64,000 nucleotides of DNA from Caulobacteraceae bacterium (GTDB taxonomy: Bacteria > Pseudomonadota > Alphaproteobacteria > Caulobacterales > Caulobacteraceae). This document shows positions 30,900-42,289 of the stretch, one piece after another. A program made the translations under genes and the position numbers. The DNA lies in NCBI GenBank assembly GCA_947475415.1, contig CANJLH010000005.1, positions 1 through 64,000 on the forward strand. Direction: 5' to 3'. Under the pieces are notes generated by a model that saw nothing but the letters and a program-made list of their open reading frames with translations, ran no database searches and was not told the DNA's origin. How positions within the stretch are numbered: the first letter of the stretch is position 1; each line of letters opens with the position of its first letter.

Positions 30900-33317
30900 A
30901 TGTTCCGCGATCTCAACGCCGGCGTATCGCCGCGCGCTTTCCACGTCGCCCTCGGCGCATCTCTATTATTGACCTTCTCTTTTGCCGCCGCCGCCCATGC
31001 GGAAGACTCCGTTCAAACCCGGCGAGAGTCGCTAATTCGCCAGATCCAGGCACTGCAAAACGAACTGGCGGCCCTGGACGGCGCACCGACCGCTCACTTC
31101 AAGCCAGCGATGGATAACTTGACGTCGGTGGCCACGTCAGATGGCGGCGCAACACAGGTCAGCGAAGTCCTTATCCAGGGCGCAATTCGCGGAGTGCTTG
31201 AGCGGCCTTCCGGGCAGACCATAATGTCTGTCACGGACGAACAATTCGAGCATAGCGCGGCGACAAATATCGGTGACATCTTGGTCATGGTTCCAGGGTT
31301 CACGTTTGCGATGGGCAATGGTCCGCGCGACGTCTCGGTATCGGTGCGGGGTTCAAACGCGCGACAGACCTTCGGTATCCGGAACATTCAGGTCTTCGAG
31401 GACGGCTTCCCCGTGACTCAACCTGACGGACTGGCGCGGACTGATCTGACCGATCCGCACGCCTACTCCCGGATCGACGTGGTGCAGGGGCCTTCATCGG
31501 CCCTCTATGGCAACTACGCCACAAGCGGCGCGGTGAAATTCCACACCCGGACTGGGCGCGAGCTGCAGGGCGTGGAGGTCGCTGTCGATGTCGGAAGCGA
31601 CCGGTACCGCAACCTGTTCGTCAGCGGTGGCGCGCTAGGCGTGCGCTCAGAGTTTTCGGGCTTCGCCAGCTATGTGAGCGGCGACGGCTACCGCCAGCAC
31701 ACAGGCTACCGGACCACGACCATCAACGCGCTTATCACCTACGCGCTGACGTCGGCGGACCGACTCACGGTGAAGTTCATCAACAACGACACTGACGCTG
31801 ATCTGTCGATCCGTCAGTCGCTGATCCAGTTCCGGCAGAATCCTTACCAGACGGGCTGTGAGGCCCTGGCCGCGGTCGGGTGCGCTTCAGTCAGCCTGTT
31901 CACCAACGGCGTCAACGGAACCCGGCAGAACGTGAGCGCCCAGGTGGCCGATCTGCAGCGCAACGACCGGCGCACGATCGTGGGCCTGCGCTGGGAACAC
32001 GACTTCACTGAAAACGCCACGGGCCGCGCGCAGCTGGTCTGGGACAACCGAGACATCAAGCAACCCACCGGCGCCACATCGGCCGTCGGCACGTTCCCGT
32101 CTTTCAACCTGATCAGCGAATTCACCCGGATCGGGACCTTCGCCGGGCGCCCATTGGTGCTGTTTGCTGGCGCGTTCTTCAACTATGAGGACATCAATTC
32201 AGCGACCTACAATGTTCCTGCCAGCGGGACCGGCACGCCGGGCGCGCTGACGGCCTATGTGGGGGGGACCCACGCGAACTATGGTCTACGGGCCCGCGTG
32301 GAATTCGATCCGATCGAGCGGGTCACTCTCGCGGCCGGAATTGGCGTGGAGCGCACGCGACTGCGGGCTCTACAGACCATCTATGCCTATCCGACCAACG
32401 CCACCGTGACCCTTACCCGGATCACAGGGGACCGCGACTACAGCAACGTCGCCCCGGACGTCGCGCTAACCTATCGCGCCAGTGATGCCCTGACGCTTCG
32501 TGCCCGTATCGCGGCCGGCTACGGCACGCCGCAGGCGACAAACCTGTTCATCACCTCCGCCGGAGTCGCGGGCAACAACACCGATCTAGACGCCCAGACG
32601 GTCGTGGGCGTGGATGTTGGCGCAGATGTGAAACTGGGCCAGAGTTTCACCGGCAGCGTCACCCTATTCAACGAGTCCTTTCACAACGAGTTGGTCAGTC
32701 AGTCGGCCGGCGTCAACCTGCAGAACTTCACCTTCAACGCCCCGCGCTCACGTCACCGCGGCGTGGAGGTCGCAGCGGGCTGGCGGCCGCTCCCGGAGCT
32801 CCTCCCCGGCGCGCGGTTGAACCTGTCGTACCTGCATAACCAGCAGACTTACCGGCGCTATGTCGAACGCCTCAGCGCCGGCGCGTTCAGCTCATCCTTC
32901 GACCGCTCTGGCAATTCGATCCCGGGCGTCGTGCCGAACTACCTCAATGCGCGGGTGTCCTACGCCCAGCCCACCGGGGCTCTCGAAGGCTTCGGCGGTT
33001 ACATCGAATGGAACATCAAGGACGACACCTACCTCGACAATGCCAACCTGCTGAAGGCCCCCGGCTACAGCATCGTGAACCTCGGGGCGCACTACGACCC
33101 GCCCGAAGGTCTGGGCGTAGTCTCGAAACTCAGTTTCTACTTCACGCTGCAGAACATCGCCGACAAGGTCTACGTCGGATCGGCCTCCAATATCACCAAC
33201 GCGATCAGCGCCACCACCGGCGCGCAGAACGGAGCGAGCGTGCTCGAGGCCGCGACCGGCTCCATCTACTCCGGCACGCCTCGGACGCTGATCGCCGGCG
33301 TCCGGGCCAAGTTCTAG
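30900..33317 (+). CDS. TonB-dependent outer membrane receptor
   Basis: Active outer membrane importer of about 805 residues. Signal peptide ending near AAAAHA; then an unusual short helical, coiled-coil-like stretch (ESLIRQIQALQNELAALDG) before the plug. The plug carries NIGDILVMVPGF, VSVRGSNARQTFGIRN and the IDVVQGPSSALYGNYATSGA signature; the rest is a 22-strand barrel. ATG 30900 follows no clear ribosome site. The next gene encodes a PepSY membrane protein with a Met/His-rich loop, so the cargo may be a metal or metal chelate; the sequence does not decide between copper and ferric siderophore. Confidence 0.92.
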   Translation: MFRDLNAGVSPRAFHVALGASLLLTFSFAAAAHAEDSVQTRRESLIRQIQALQNELAALDGAPTAHFKPAMDNLTSVATSDGGATQVSEVLIQGAIRGVLERPSGQTIMSVTDEQFEHSAATNIGDILVMVPGFTFAMGNGPRDVSVSVRGSNARQTFGIRNIQVFEDGFPVTQPDGLARTDLTDPHAYSRIDVVQGPSSALYGNYATSGAVKFHTRTGRELQGVEVAVDVGSDRYRNLFVSGGALGVRSEFSGFASYVSGDGYRQHTGYRTTTINALITYALTSADRLTVKFINNDTDADLSIRQSLIQFRQNPYQTGCEALAAVGCASVSLFTNGVNGTRQNVSAQVADLQRNDRRTIVGLRWEHDFTENATGRAQLVWDNRDIKQPTGATSAVGTFPSFNLISEFTRIGTFAGRPLVLFAGAFFNYEDINSATYNVPASGTGTPGALTAYVGGTHANYGLRARVEFDPIERVTLAAGIGVERTRLRALQTIYAYPTNATVTLTRITGDRDYSNVAPDVALTYRASDALTLRARIAAGYGTPQATNLFITSAGVAGNNTDLDAQTVVGVDVGADVKLGQSFTGSVTLFNESFHNELVSQSAGVNLQNFTFNAPRSRHRGVEVAAGWRPLPELLPGARLNLSYLHNQQTYRRYVERLSAGAFSSSFDRSGNSIPGVVPNYLNARVSYAQPTGALEGFGGYIEWNIKDDTYLDNANLLKAPGYSIVNLGAHYDPPEGLGVVSKLSFYFTLQNIADKVYVGSASNITNAISATTGAQNGASVLEAATGSIYSGTPRTLIAGVRAKF

Positions 33318-33326
33318 GAGGCGGAG

Positions 33327-34757
33327 ATGGCGACGCTCGATGCTCCAGGCCGGCCCGCGCGGGCGGGGCTCTGGCCTGACTACCGCACGGTTTGGCGCTG
33401 GCACTTCTACGCCGGCCTATTCTGCATTCCCTTTGTGCTCTGGCTCGCGGCCACGGGCTCGATCTACCTGTTCAAGCCGCAAATCGAGTCCTGGCTGGAG
33501 CGGCCCTACGACCGACTGGTGATGTCCGGTCCACCCCAGGCGCCCTCGGCGCAGGTGCGGGCCGCAATCGCCGCCGTGCCAGACGCCGTGCTGCGCGCCT
33601 ATGAACTGCCGGAGACACCATCCTCCGCGGCTCGGGTGATCGTCAGCCAGGGGACGAAACAGATGCGGGTCTATGTCCGCCCGGACGACCTCAAGGTGCT
33701 CAAGGTGCTCAACGAGGACGACCGCTTCATGCGGGTCATCTTCCGGCTGCACGGCGAAATGATGCTTGGCGACCGCGGGTCCAACCTGGTCGAACTCGCC
33801 GCCTGCTGGACGATCATCATGCTGCTGACCGGGTTGTTCCTGTGGTGGCCGCGCGGCGGCGCCGGACTGGCGGGCGCGGTCTGGCCGCGCTTCGGCGGCG
33901 GGTCCAGTCAGATCCTGCGGGACCTTCACGCGGTCACCGGGGTCTGGGTGTCATTTTTCGCGATATTCCTGCTGCTGACCGGCCTGCCCTGGGCGAAGAA
34001 CTGGGGAGGCTACTTGAAGGACGTCCGCCGGCTCGCCGGCGCGAGCGCCGCCAGCCAGGACTGGACCAATGGCCGTTCGGCGGAACTCGCCCAGCGCCGT
34101 GCGCTCGACGCCAGTGTCCGCGCCGCCGCGAGCGACGAACACGCGGGTCACTCCGGCATGGCTGGAATGTCGATGCCGGGAATGGACATGGCGCCCGATC
34201 GCTATGCGCCTCTGAACCGAATGGTTCCCACCGTCGCGGCCCTCGACCTACCCGCGCCGGTGCTGATCTCGCCGCCGACCCGTAGGAACGGCGGATGGAC
34301 GGCAAAATCGGATACGCCAAACCGCCCGCAACGGGTGGACCTAACGCTGGACGCCGCGACAGGCGCCGTTACGCGGCGCACGGATTTTAACCAAAGGCAC
34401 TGGATCGACCAAGTGGTCGGGACTGGCGTGGCTGCCCACGAGGGTCAGCTGTTCGGTTGGTTCAATCAGGCGCTGGGCGTGTTCACCGCGCTCGGCTTGA
34501 TCACCATGGCGGGAAGCGCCGTGCTGATGTGGTGGCGGCGGCGGCCGGATGGAGCGCTCGGCGCGCCCCCGGCTTTAAGCGGCCAGAAGGTGGGGCCTGG
34601 CCTCCTCATCGTTCTGAGCCTGCTATGCCTATACCTTCCGCTGCTCGGGCCTTCGCTGTTGCTAGTAGTGGCGATCGAGCGGCTCATCCTGAAGCGTATC
34701 CCGTCGGTCGCGCAATGGCTGGGGCTGAGCCCACTCAAGCGTGCTCCGCCACATTGA
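33327..34757 (+). CDS. PepSY-associated membrane protein with Met/His-rich loop
   Basis: 476 residues with about five membrane segments (near residues 20-42, 152-172, 205-222, 385-403, 430-455) and PepSY-type periplasmic regions, the family usually found next to TonB-dependent receptors and thought to act as ferric-chelate or cupric reductases. Residues about 271-292 hold HAGHSGMAGMSMPGMDM, an array of Met and His resembling copper-binding stretches. A strong ribosome site AGGAGGCGGAG overlaps the receptor's stop codon, so the two genes are coupled. Convergent with trpE across 15 bases. Confidence 0.9.
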   Translation: MATLDAPGRPARAGLWPDYRTVWRWHFYAGLFCIPFVLWLAATGSIYLFKPQIESWLERPYDRLVMSGPPQAPSAQVRAAIAAVPDAVLRAYELPETPSSAARVIVSQGTKQMRVYVRPDDLKVLKVLNEDDRFMRVIFRLHGEMMLGDRGSNLVELAACWTIIMLLTGLFLWWPRGGAGLAGAVWPRFGGGSSQILRDLHAVTGVWVSFFAIFLLLTGLPWAKNWGGYLKDVRRLAGASAASQDWTNGRSAELAQRRALDASVRAAASDEHAGHSGMAGMSMPGMDMAPDRYAPLNRMVPTVAALDLPAPVLISPPTRRNGGWTAKSDTPNRPQRVDLTLDAATGAVTRRTDFNQRHWIDQVVGTGVAAHEGQLFGWFNQALGVFTALGLITMAGSAVLMWWRRRPDGALGAPPALSGQKVGPGLLIVLSLLCLYLPLLGPSLLLVVAIERLILKRIPSVAQWLGLSPLKRAPPH

Positions 34758-34772
34758 AAGACCGCGACAGCC

Positions 34773-36305
34773 TCAAATGAATCGCCAGCTTTCCTCCGCG
34801 GCCCGGCGGAGCGCGCGGGCTTTGTGCAGGGTCTCGTCGTATTCTGCGTCGGGATCTGAGTCCGCGACCACTCCGCCGCCAGCCTGGACGTACATCATTT
34901 CGTCCTTGAAGCAGGCCGTGCGCAGGACGATGCAAGTGTCCACCGCCCCGTCGCAGCCGAAGTACCCGACTGCGCCGGCGTAGGCGATGCCGCGCTTCTC
35001 GATCTCAAGCTCGTCGATAATCTGCATGGCCCTGACCTTGGGTGCGCCCGAAAGCGTGCCGGCGGGCAGGGCGGCCATCACCACATCTACTGGGTCGAGA
35101 CCCTCGGGCGCATCTCCCTCGACGTTGGAGACCAGGTGCATCACGTGGCTGTAGCGCTCGACGAAGAAGCTATCGGTCACCCGCACATGGGCGCCCTTCA
35201 TGGCCGAGGACGGCTCATTGCAGCCCTGGCTATTCAGCATCGCCACGCGCCCAACGTCGTTGCGGCCAAGATCAAGCAGCATCAGGTGCTCCGCCCGTTC
35301 TTTGGGGTCGGCGATCAATTCCCGCTCAAGGGCGGCGTCTTCCTCAGGGGTTGCGCCGCGGGGCCGGGTGCCGGCGATGGGGCGAATGGTGATCTTGCCG
35401 TCGCGTAAGCGGACCAGAATCTCCGGCGATGATCCGGCCAGCTGAAAATCGCCGAAGTTCAGATAGAATAGAAAGGGCGACGGATTGGTGCGCCGCAAAG
35501 ACCGATAAAGTGCGAAGGGGTCGTGAGTGAAGGGCGCGCGGAACCGATGGCTCGGAACGACCTGGAAGATATCGCCGGCGCGGATGAACTCCTTCGCCCG
35601 CTCAACGATTCCCCGATAGGTCTCTCGGTCCACCGGTGTCGTAAACCGGTCGGGCTCAGGTGAACCGGTCCCGCTGAGCGGCGGCGCGGGTTTCTGCAGA
35701 TCAGCCACCACCTGATCCAGGCGCGCCTGCGCCGCCGAATAGGCCGCGGCCGCGGGGGTAACGTCTGGACGCACGCTGGTGGCCAGGATGATCTCCTGGG
35801 CGATGGCGTCGAATACGGCCACCACGGATGGCCGAGTCATGACGCTGTCGGGCAAATCCAGCGGATCGGGGTTCACGTCCGGCAGGCGCTCCACCAGCCG
35901 GATCATGTCATAGCCGATTGCGCCGAACACGCCGCCGGCCATAGGCGGTAGGCCGGCGGGAAGGTCGATCCGCGAGGCCGCCAATAGATCTCGAAGCGAG
36001 TCCAGCGCACCGCCGACCTGGGACGTGAAGCGCCCGGCGGCGATGTCCGCCCCCTCGGCGATTTCCGCCTGATCTCCGCGGCAGCGCCACACCAGATCCG
36101 GGCTGAGGGTGATCACCGAATAGCGGCCGCGCCAGGCGCCGCCTTCCACTGACTCGAAGAGGAAAGCGTAGGGCTTGCCGTGACCTATTTTGAGGTAGGC
36201 CGAAACCGGCGTCTCAAGATCGTCCACCAGACGGCGGCAGACGATCTGGGAGGCGCCGCTGGCGTATTTGGCGGCGAAGGCCTCGAAGGCCGGCTCGATC
36301 GTCAC
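34773..36305 (-). CDS. trpE: Anthranilate synthase component I
   Basis: Makes anthranilate from chorismate and ammonia with TrpG. 510 residues. Seen: the chorismate-binding core with FQVVPSHRFRAPF, IAGTRPRGATPEEDAALE, LMLLDLGRNDVGRVA, HVRVTDSFFVERYSHVMHLV and AGTLSGAPKVRAMQIIDELE. GTG start overlaps the ppiD stop by 4 bases (GTGA), so it is expressed with ppiD; there is no room for a trp leader peptide. The feedback-site Ser of the N-terminal domain was not assigned. Confidence 0.96.
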   Translation of the reverse strand: MTIEPAFEAFAAKYASGASQIVCRRLVDDLETPVSAYLKIGHGKPYAFLFESVEGGAWRGRYSVITLSPDLVWRCRGDQAEIAEGADIAAGRFTSQVGGALDSLRDLLAASRIDLPAGLPPMAGGVFGAIGYDMIRLVERLPDVNPDPLDLPDSVMTRPSVVAVFDAIAQEIILATSVRPDVTPAAAAYSAAQARLDQVVADLQKPAPPLSGTGSPEPDRFTTPVDRETYRGIVERAKEFIRAGDIFQVVPSHRFRAPFTHDPFALYRSLRRTNPSPFLFYLNFGDFQLAGSSPEILVRLRDGKITIRPIAGTRPRGATPEEDAALERELIADPKERAEHLMLLDLGRNDVGRVAMLNSQGCNEPSSAMKGAHVRVTDSFFVERYSHVMHLVSNVEGDAPEGLDPVDVVMAALPAGTLSGAPKVRAMQIIDELEIEKRGIAYAGAVGYFGCDGAVDTCIVLRTACFKDEMMYVQAGGGVVADSDPDAEYDETLHKARALRRAAEESWRFI

Positions 36306-38221
36306 TTCTTTTTGCCCTTTTTGGGCTCATCGAGCGGCTCCAAGCCGATCGCGGAGCGCGCGAGGGCGTAGTTAGTCTTCACTTTCATCTCCGAGCGCGC
36401 GGCCGTCGCCGCGGACTTGGAAATTTCCTGAAGCACGGCCTGTGACAACTGCGGACGCGCCGCTTCGGTCAGGCGCACGAGGTCCGGTCCGGGGTGAATT
36501 GCGACCGACTCGACCTTGCCGATTAGCACGCCCAGATGGGGGTCATCGGCAGTGAACACCTCGCCAGGTTTGGCGGCGAATGCCTTGCCCGCCAACTCCT
36601 GGGGCAGGTCCTTGTTGCGTGCTGCGTTGACCCGATCCAGGGCCACGATGCGGGTCACCGAAGATCCGGCTGCACCTGCGACGGCTTCCAGGGTTTCGCC
36701 CTTGCGCAGGCGTTCGGAAAGAACCGCTGCGCGTTCATGCATGCGCTTCATCAGCTCGCGGCCCATCCAAACCTGGGTTAGCTCCCCCTTGACCTGCTCC
36801 ATCGGCGGAAGGGCCGTGGGGATGATCTTTTCGACGCGCAGCGCGAAGTATTCCCCGTTCCCCAGTTCCTCGATCTCGCTCTCGCCGCCTGCCGGCAGAC
36901 CATAGGCGATCTCAAGAATTCGCGGCGGAAGGCCCTGCATGGGCTGGCGGTCGGGGGTGGCGCCTTCCTTCGACAGCGGCGGCAGGGTCATCAGGGCGGC
37001 CCCGGATTTGGCCGCCGCTTCCGCAAGGCTGGCGCCGCCGGAGTGGGCGTCTTCATAGGCCTGGGTCATGGCGTAGACCTTCTCGCCGGCGGCGTCCTTG
37101 CGCAGCTCTGCCTCCAGTTCCCCGCGGATCTGTTCGAGGCTCGGCGTCACGCCGGCGGTGATCTTGCTGACACGCACGACGGCGAGTCCGAGGTCGCCCT
37201 TGATCGGTGCACTCACCTGGCCCTCCGCCAGTTTGAACGCCGCCTCGCCGACGCCGCGGTCGGGAATGGCTGACCTTGGCTTGTCCGTATAATTGATCAC
37301 ATCCACGCCCAGGCTCTTGGCGATCGCCTCCGGGAGATCGCCCTTGCCGAGTCGCGCGATGATTTGTGCGGCGGCGGCGGCGTCCTTCGCGGGGATCTGA
37401 ACCAGCGAACGTGTTTCCGGCTTGGATAACGTGTCCTTGCGGAATTGATATCGCTTCTGAAGTTCGGCTTCGTCGATTTTCACAGATCCGGCCGTCATGG
37501 CGGGGCTGAAGCGGGCCAGGGTGATGATCCGGAATTCGGGCTGCATCAGCACAGCCTGGTTTTCCTTCATGAACGCCGCCAACTGCGTGTCCGTCGGCGG
37601 GGTGACAGCCGCCACGCTGGTCATTGGCACGGCGAAGTAGCCGACGTTGCGGCCTTCCATGGCATAGATCGCCGCCAGGGCGCCGTAGGCCCGCGGCGTC
37701 TGCATGCCGCCCTCAAGCGCTGCGGCCAAATGGTTCTGGGCGATCTCGCCCTGGAGCAGTTGATCGAACTTGGTGGGCGTCAGACCATTCTCCGCAAGCT
37801 TCTGGGCGTAGAGCTCCTTGTCGAATTTGCCGGTCACGGGGCTGAAGAAGCCTTCGATCTTTTTCAATTCACCTGCAACCAACTGGTCAGATGGCCGGAT
37901 CCCAATTTTATGCAGGAAGGCCAGCATCCCCTCCTGCGTGGCCACCTGCTCCAGCAGCCGCTTGTCCAGGCCGTTCTGGGCTGCGACTTCCGCGGTCAGG
38001 GGCTGGCCCGCCTGCTGCTCGGCCATTTTTTTGAAGTTGTCGAACTGCTGGCGGAAGTCACCCTCGGTGACCTTGCGGTCGCCGGCGCTGACAACCGCGT
38101 CGGCGTTCGGGCGACCGCTGAAATAACCTTGGAGGCCAAAGAAGCCGAAGCTGATCACCAGCAGGGTGATCAGGGCCTTGGAGACCCAAGAGTTGGCGAA
38201 CCTGCGGAATACGGCGAGCAT
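36302..38221 (-). CDS. ppiD: PpiD-like periplasmic folding factor
   Basis: Membrane-anchored chaperone/peptidyl-prolyl isomerase helping proteins leaving the Sec translocon. 639 residues: N-terminal anchor (WVSKALITLLVISFGFFGL), SurA-N-like chaperone region, a parvulin-type domain (about residues 245-365, with SLVQIPAKDAAAAAQII) and a helical C terminus ending in KKGKKK. ATG 38221 has AAAGGGA upstream. Divergent from tpiA. Whether the parvulin domain is active is unclear. Confidence 0.9.
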   Translation of the reverse strand: MLAVFRRFANSWVSKALITLLVISFGFFGLQGYFSGRPNADAVVSAGDRKVTEGDFRQQFDNFKKMAEQQAGQPLTAEVAAQNGLDKRLLEQVATQEGMLAFLHKIGIRPSDQLVAGELKKIEGFFSPVTGKFDKELYAQKLAENGLTPTKFDQLLQGEIAQNHLAAALEGGMQTPRAYGALAAIYAMEGRNVGYFAVPMTSVAAVTPPTDTQLAAFMKENQAVLMQPEFRIITLARFSPAMTAGSVKIDEAELQKRYQFRKDTLSKPETRSLVQIPAKDAAAAAQIIARLGKGDLPEAIAKSLGVDVINYTDKPRSAIPDRGVGEAAFKLAEGQVSAPIKGDLGLAVVRVSKITAGVTPSLEQIRGELEAELRKDAAGEKVYAMTQAYEDAHSGGASLAEAAAKSGAALMTLPPLSKEGATPDRQPMQGLPPRILEIAYGLPAGGESEIEELGNGEYFALRVEKIIPTALPPMEQVKGELTQVWMGRELMKRMHERAAVLSERLRKGETLEAVAGAAGSSVTRIVALDRVNAARNKDLPQELAGKAFAAKPGEVFTADDPHLGVLIGKVESVAIHPGPDLVRLTEAARPQLSQAVLQEISKSAATAARSEMKVKTNYALARSAIGLEPLDEPKKGKKK

Positions 38222-38345
38222 ATGGTCCCTTTCGGGGCGCTGTGTTGGGCGAGGGTATAGTGGAGGGCGCTTGCTCCCCGCAAGCAGGTGACACAGACCT
38301 GCCTTTGCCTTAACCGCGCGTCCAGCACCAGAGATGAGAGACACG

Positions 38346-39089
38346 ATGCCTGCGCCCACACCCCTGATCGCCGGAAACTGGAAGATGAACGGCCTTGTCG
38401 CCTCGCTGGATGAGGCGCGCGGCGTGGCTGCGGGCTTAAGCGGGGTGACGGCCCGGGTGGCGCTCTGCCCCCCCGCTACGCTTGTGGAGCGGATGAGCCG
38501 CGCGCTGGCAGGAACCGCGGTGCTGGTGGGCGGCCAGGATTGCGACGCCAGGGAATCGGGCGCCTATACGGGCGATGTGGCCGCCGAGATGCTGTTTGAC
38601 GCCGGCGCGACCATGGTCATCCTGGGTCACTCCGAACGCCGCGCCGGGCATGGAGAGACCGACGCGGTGGTGGCCGACAAAGTCCGCGCCGCGCTTCGGG
38701 CCGGCCTTGAACCCATCGTCTGCGTCGGGGAAACCCTGGACGAGCGCCGCGCCGGTCAGGCGCTGGCCATCGTGACGGAGCAGGTGAGGGGATCTTTGCC
38801 ACCCGAACTCGCCGGCCACGCGTTTTCCGTGGCCTATGAGCCGGTCTGGGCCATCGGAACCGGCCTCACTCCCACCATTGCGGAGATCGAAGAAGTCCAC
38901 CAGGCGATACGCACCGCCTTGATGGGCGCCTTCGGGGGGGAGGGCGGCGGCGTGCCGATCCTTTACGGCGGCTCTGTGAAGCCGACCAACGCCGCAGAGA
39001 TCCTGCACGCAGCTGAGGTGGGCGGGGCTCTGGTGGGCGGAGCCTCCCTGAAGGCTGCGGATTTTCTGGGGATAATCCGGGCGGCCTGA
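38346..39089 (+). CDS. tpiA: Triosephosphate isomerase
   Basis: Interconverts dihydroxyacetone phosphate and glyceraldehyde 3-phosphate. 247 residues. Seen: Lys in AGNWKMNG, the electrophile His in VILGHSERR, the catalytic Glu in YEPVWAIGTGLTPT, and the phosphate loop ILYGGSVKPTNAAEI. ATG 38346 is preferred; an ATG 12 bases earlier is possible. Convergent with the acetyltransferase gene across 6 bases. Confidence 0.98.
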   Translation: MPAPTPLIAGNWKMNGLVASLDEARGVAAGLSGVTARVALCPPATLVERMSRALAGTAVLVGGQDCDARESGAYTGDVAAEMLFDAGATMVILGHSERRAGHGETDAVVADKVRAALRAGLEPIVCVGETLDERRAGQALAIVTEQVRGSLPPELAGHAFSVAYEPVWAIGTGLTPTIAEIEEVHQAIRTALMGAFGGEGGGVPILYGGSVKPTNAAEILHAAEVGGALVGGASLKAADFLGIIRAA

Positions 39090-39095
39090 ACCGGA

Positions 39096-39635
39096 CTAGA
39101 GCAGCAGCCCGAACAGGCGACAGTCGCGGCGTTCTCCGTCGCGCAGCACATGACCGCGCAATAGGCCTTCGGGCTCGAAGCCCAGGGTCGCCAGCAGATT
39201 TTCCGATCGGCGGTTGCCCAAGTGTGTCCGCGCGCCGAGTTTTCGCACGCCGTTCGCCGCCGCAAAACTGATCACCGAGCGCATTGCTTCAAGGCCGAAC
39301 CCCTGGCCCCATGACTCCCGAGCCAGCATGAACCCGATCTCGGCGCGCCGATGCCAGCGGTTTATATCGGAAAGGTCGCAGCAGCCCGCGAACTGGTCGC
39401 CCTGCAGGGTGCTGATGCTCCAATGCAGCGCCTTGCCGACCGCCATGTCGGCCAGCTGTCCGGCGACGATCTCTTCCACCAGCTGCGGGTCGTCGATCTC
39501 ACCGATGTCCCAGTGCGCCATCACCTCCGGATGGTTCATCATTGGGAAGATGCGGGCGGCGTCGGCCTGCGTCAGGGGCTCAAGGCGCAACCGGGAGCTT
39601 TCCAGGATTGGACGGGGGGTGTTGGGTGCAAGCAT
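39096..39635 (-). CDS. GNAT-family acetyltransferase (RimJ/RimL-like)
   Basis: 179 residues from ATG 39635, which has a clear CGGAGG site 7 bases upstream; longer in-frame starts lack one. Begins with the RimJ-type ILESSRLRLEPLTQADAARI, then the acetyl-CoA loop ESWGQGFGLEAMRSVISFA and GNRRSENLLATLGFEPEG. Family members acetylate ribosomal protein N termini or small amines; the substrate here is unknown. Divergent from secG. Confidence 0.9.
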   Translation of the reverse strand: MLAPNTPRPILESSRLRLEPLTQADAARIFPMMNHPEVMAHWDIGEIDDPQLVEEIVAGQLADMAVGKALHWSISTLQGDQFAGCCDLSDINRWHRRAEIGFMLARESWGQGFGLEAMRSVISFAAANGVRKLGARTHLGNRRSENLLATLGFEPEGLLRGHVLRDGERRDCRLFGLLL

Positions 39636-39679
39636 CAAGCGCCTCCGGGACGGGGGTTTCCCAGCTATGGCCTTGCGCG

Positions 39680-39702
39680 GCGCGCGGTGGTAGATCGCGC
39701 GC
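39680..39702. repeat. Inverted repeat between the acetyltransferase and secG genes
   Basis: GCGCGCG (39680-39686) and CGCGCGC (39696-39702) flank a 9-base spacer in the divergent 111-base region. Low-complexity GC arms make chance likely. Confidence 0.25.
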
Positions 39703-39746
39703 TTCATTTCGGCGCGGTGTGACCCGCCGAGCGCACCGGACCCGCC

Positions 39747-41881
<2,135 letters not shown>

Positions 41882-42018
41882 GGGTGAAATTCGCCGCCAA
41901 GCGTGTTTTTTCGCGGAACGATCCCATGCACCTTGTCGTCAAGTCACAAATTGAGGGTTGCGTCCGGGATTGGCGCGGGCCGAGTTGGCTATCTTCCGGT
42001 CGAGTCGGGGCGTCCAAT

Positions 42019-42039
42019 TCAGCGTTGATGCAACGCTGA
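42019..42039. terminator. Hairpin between convergent pyrG and a small gene
   Basis: TCAGCGTTG (42019-42027) pairs perfectly with CAACGCTGA (42031-42039) around ATG, followed on the plus strand by TTCGTTGTCATTTCC. It lies 7 bases beyond the stop of the leftward small gene and about 140 bases after pyrG, fitting a two-way terminator. Confidence 0.55.
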
Positions 42040-42046
42040 TTCGTTG

Positions 42047-42289
42047 TCATTTCCGCGATTTTCGACCCCGGCGCGCCCGTTCCGTTGGCTTTGTCGGAAG
42101 TCTGGAGCGCTGCGTCGCCGAGGCGAAGTCGATGACGTTGCAGGCGCGCGCGCCGCCATCCGCCTCGCTAGCCAACGCCCGCCAAGCATGGGCGAGTTGC
42201 AGGATCAGGTCTCTCGTGGAACCGCTGGCGTCCTTGGCGGCGAGGGCCAGGGTTTCGGAGAATTGTCGGTACCGGTCTGCTTTCTGCAT
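42047..42289 (-). CDS. Small helical protein, alphaproteobacterial type
   Basis: 80 residues from ATG 42289. The N-terminal MQKADRYRQFSETLALAAKD followed by RDLILQLAHAWRALASEA follows the pattern of short proteins common in alphaproteobacteria (YRxLAxxCxxLA, then LLxLAxxWxxLA), a two-helix hairpin of unknown function. The C terminus is basic (RARRGRKSRK). No strong ribosome site; a longer start at 42370 is possible. Convergent with pyrG. Confidence 0.55.
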   Translation of the reverse strand: MQKADRYRQFSETLALAAKDASGSTRDLILQLAHAWRALASEADGGARACNVIDFASATQRSRLPTKPTERARRGRKSRK

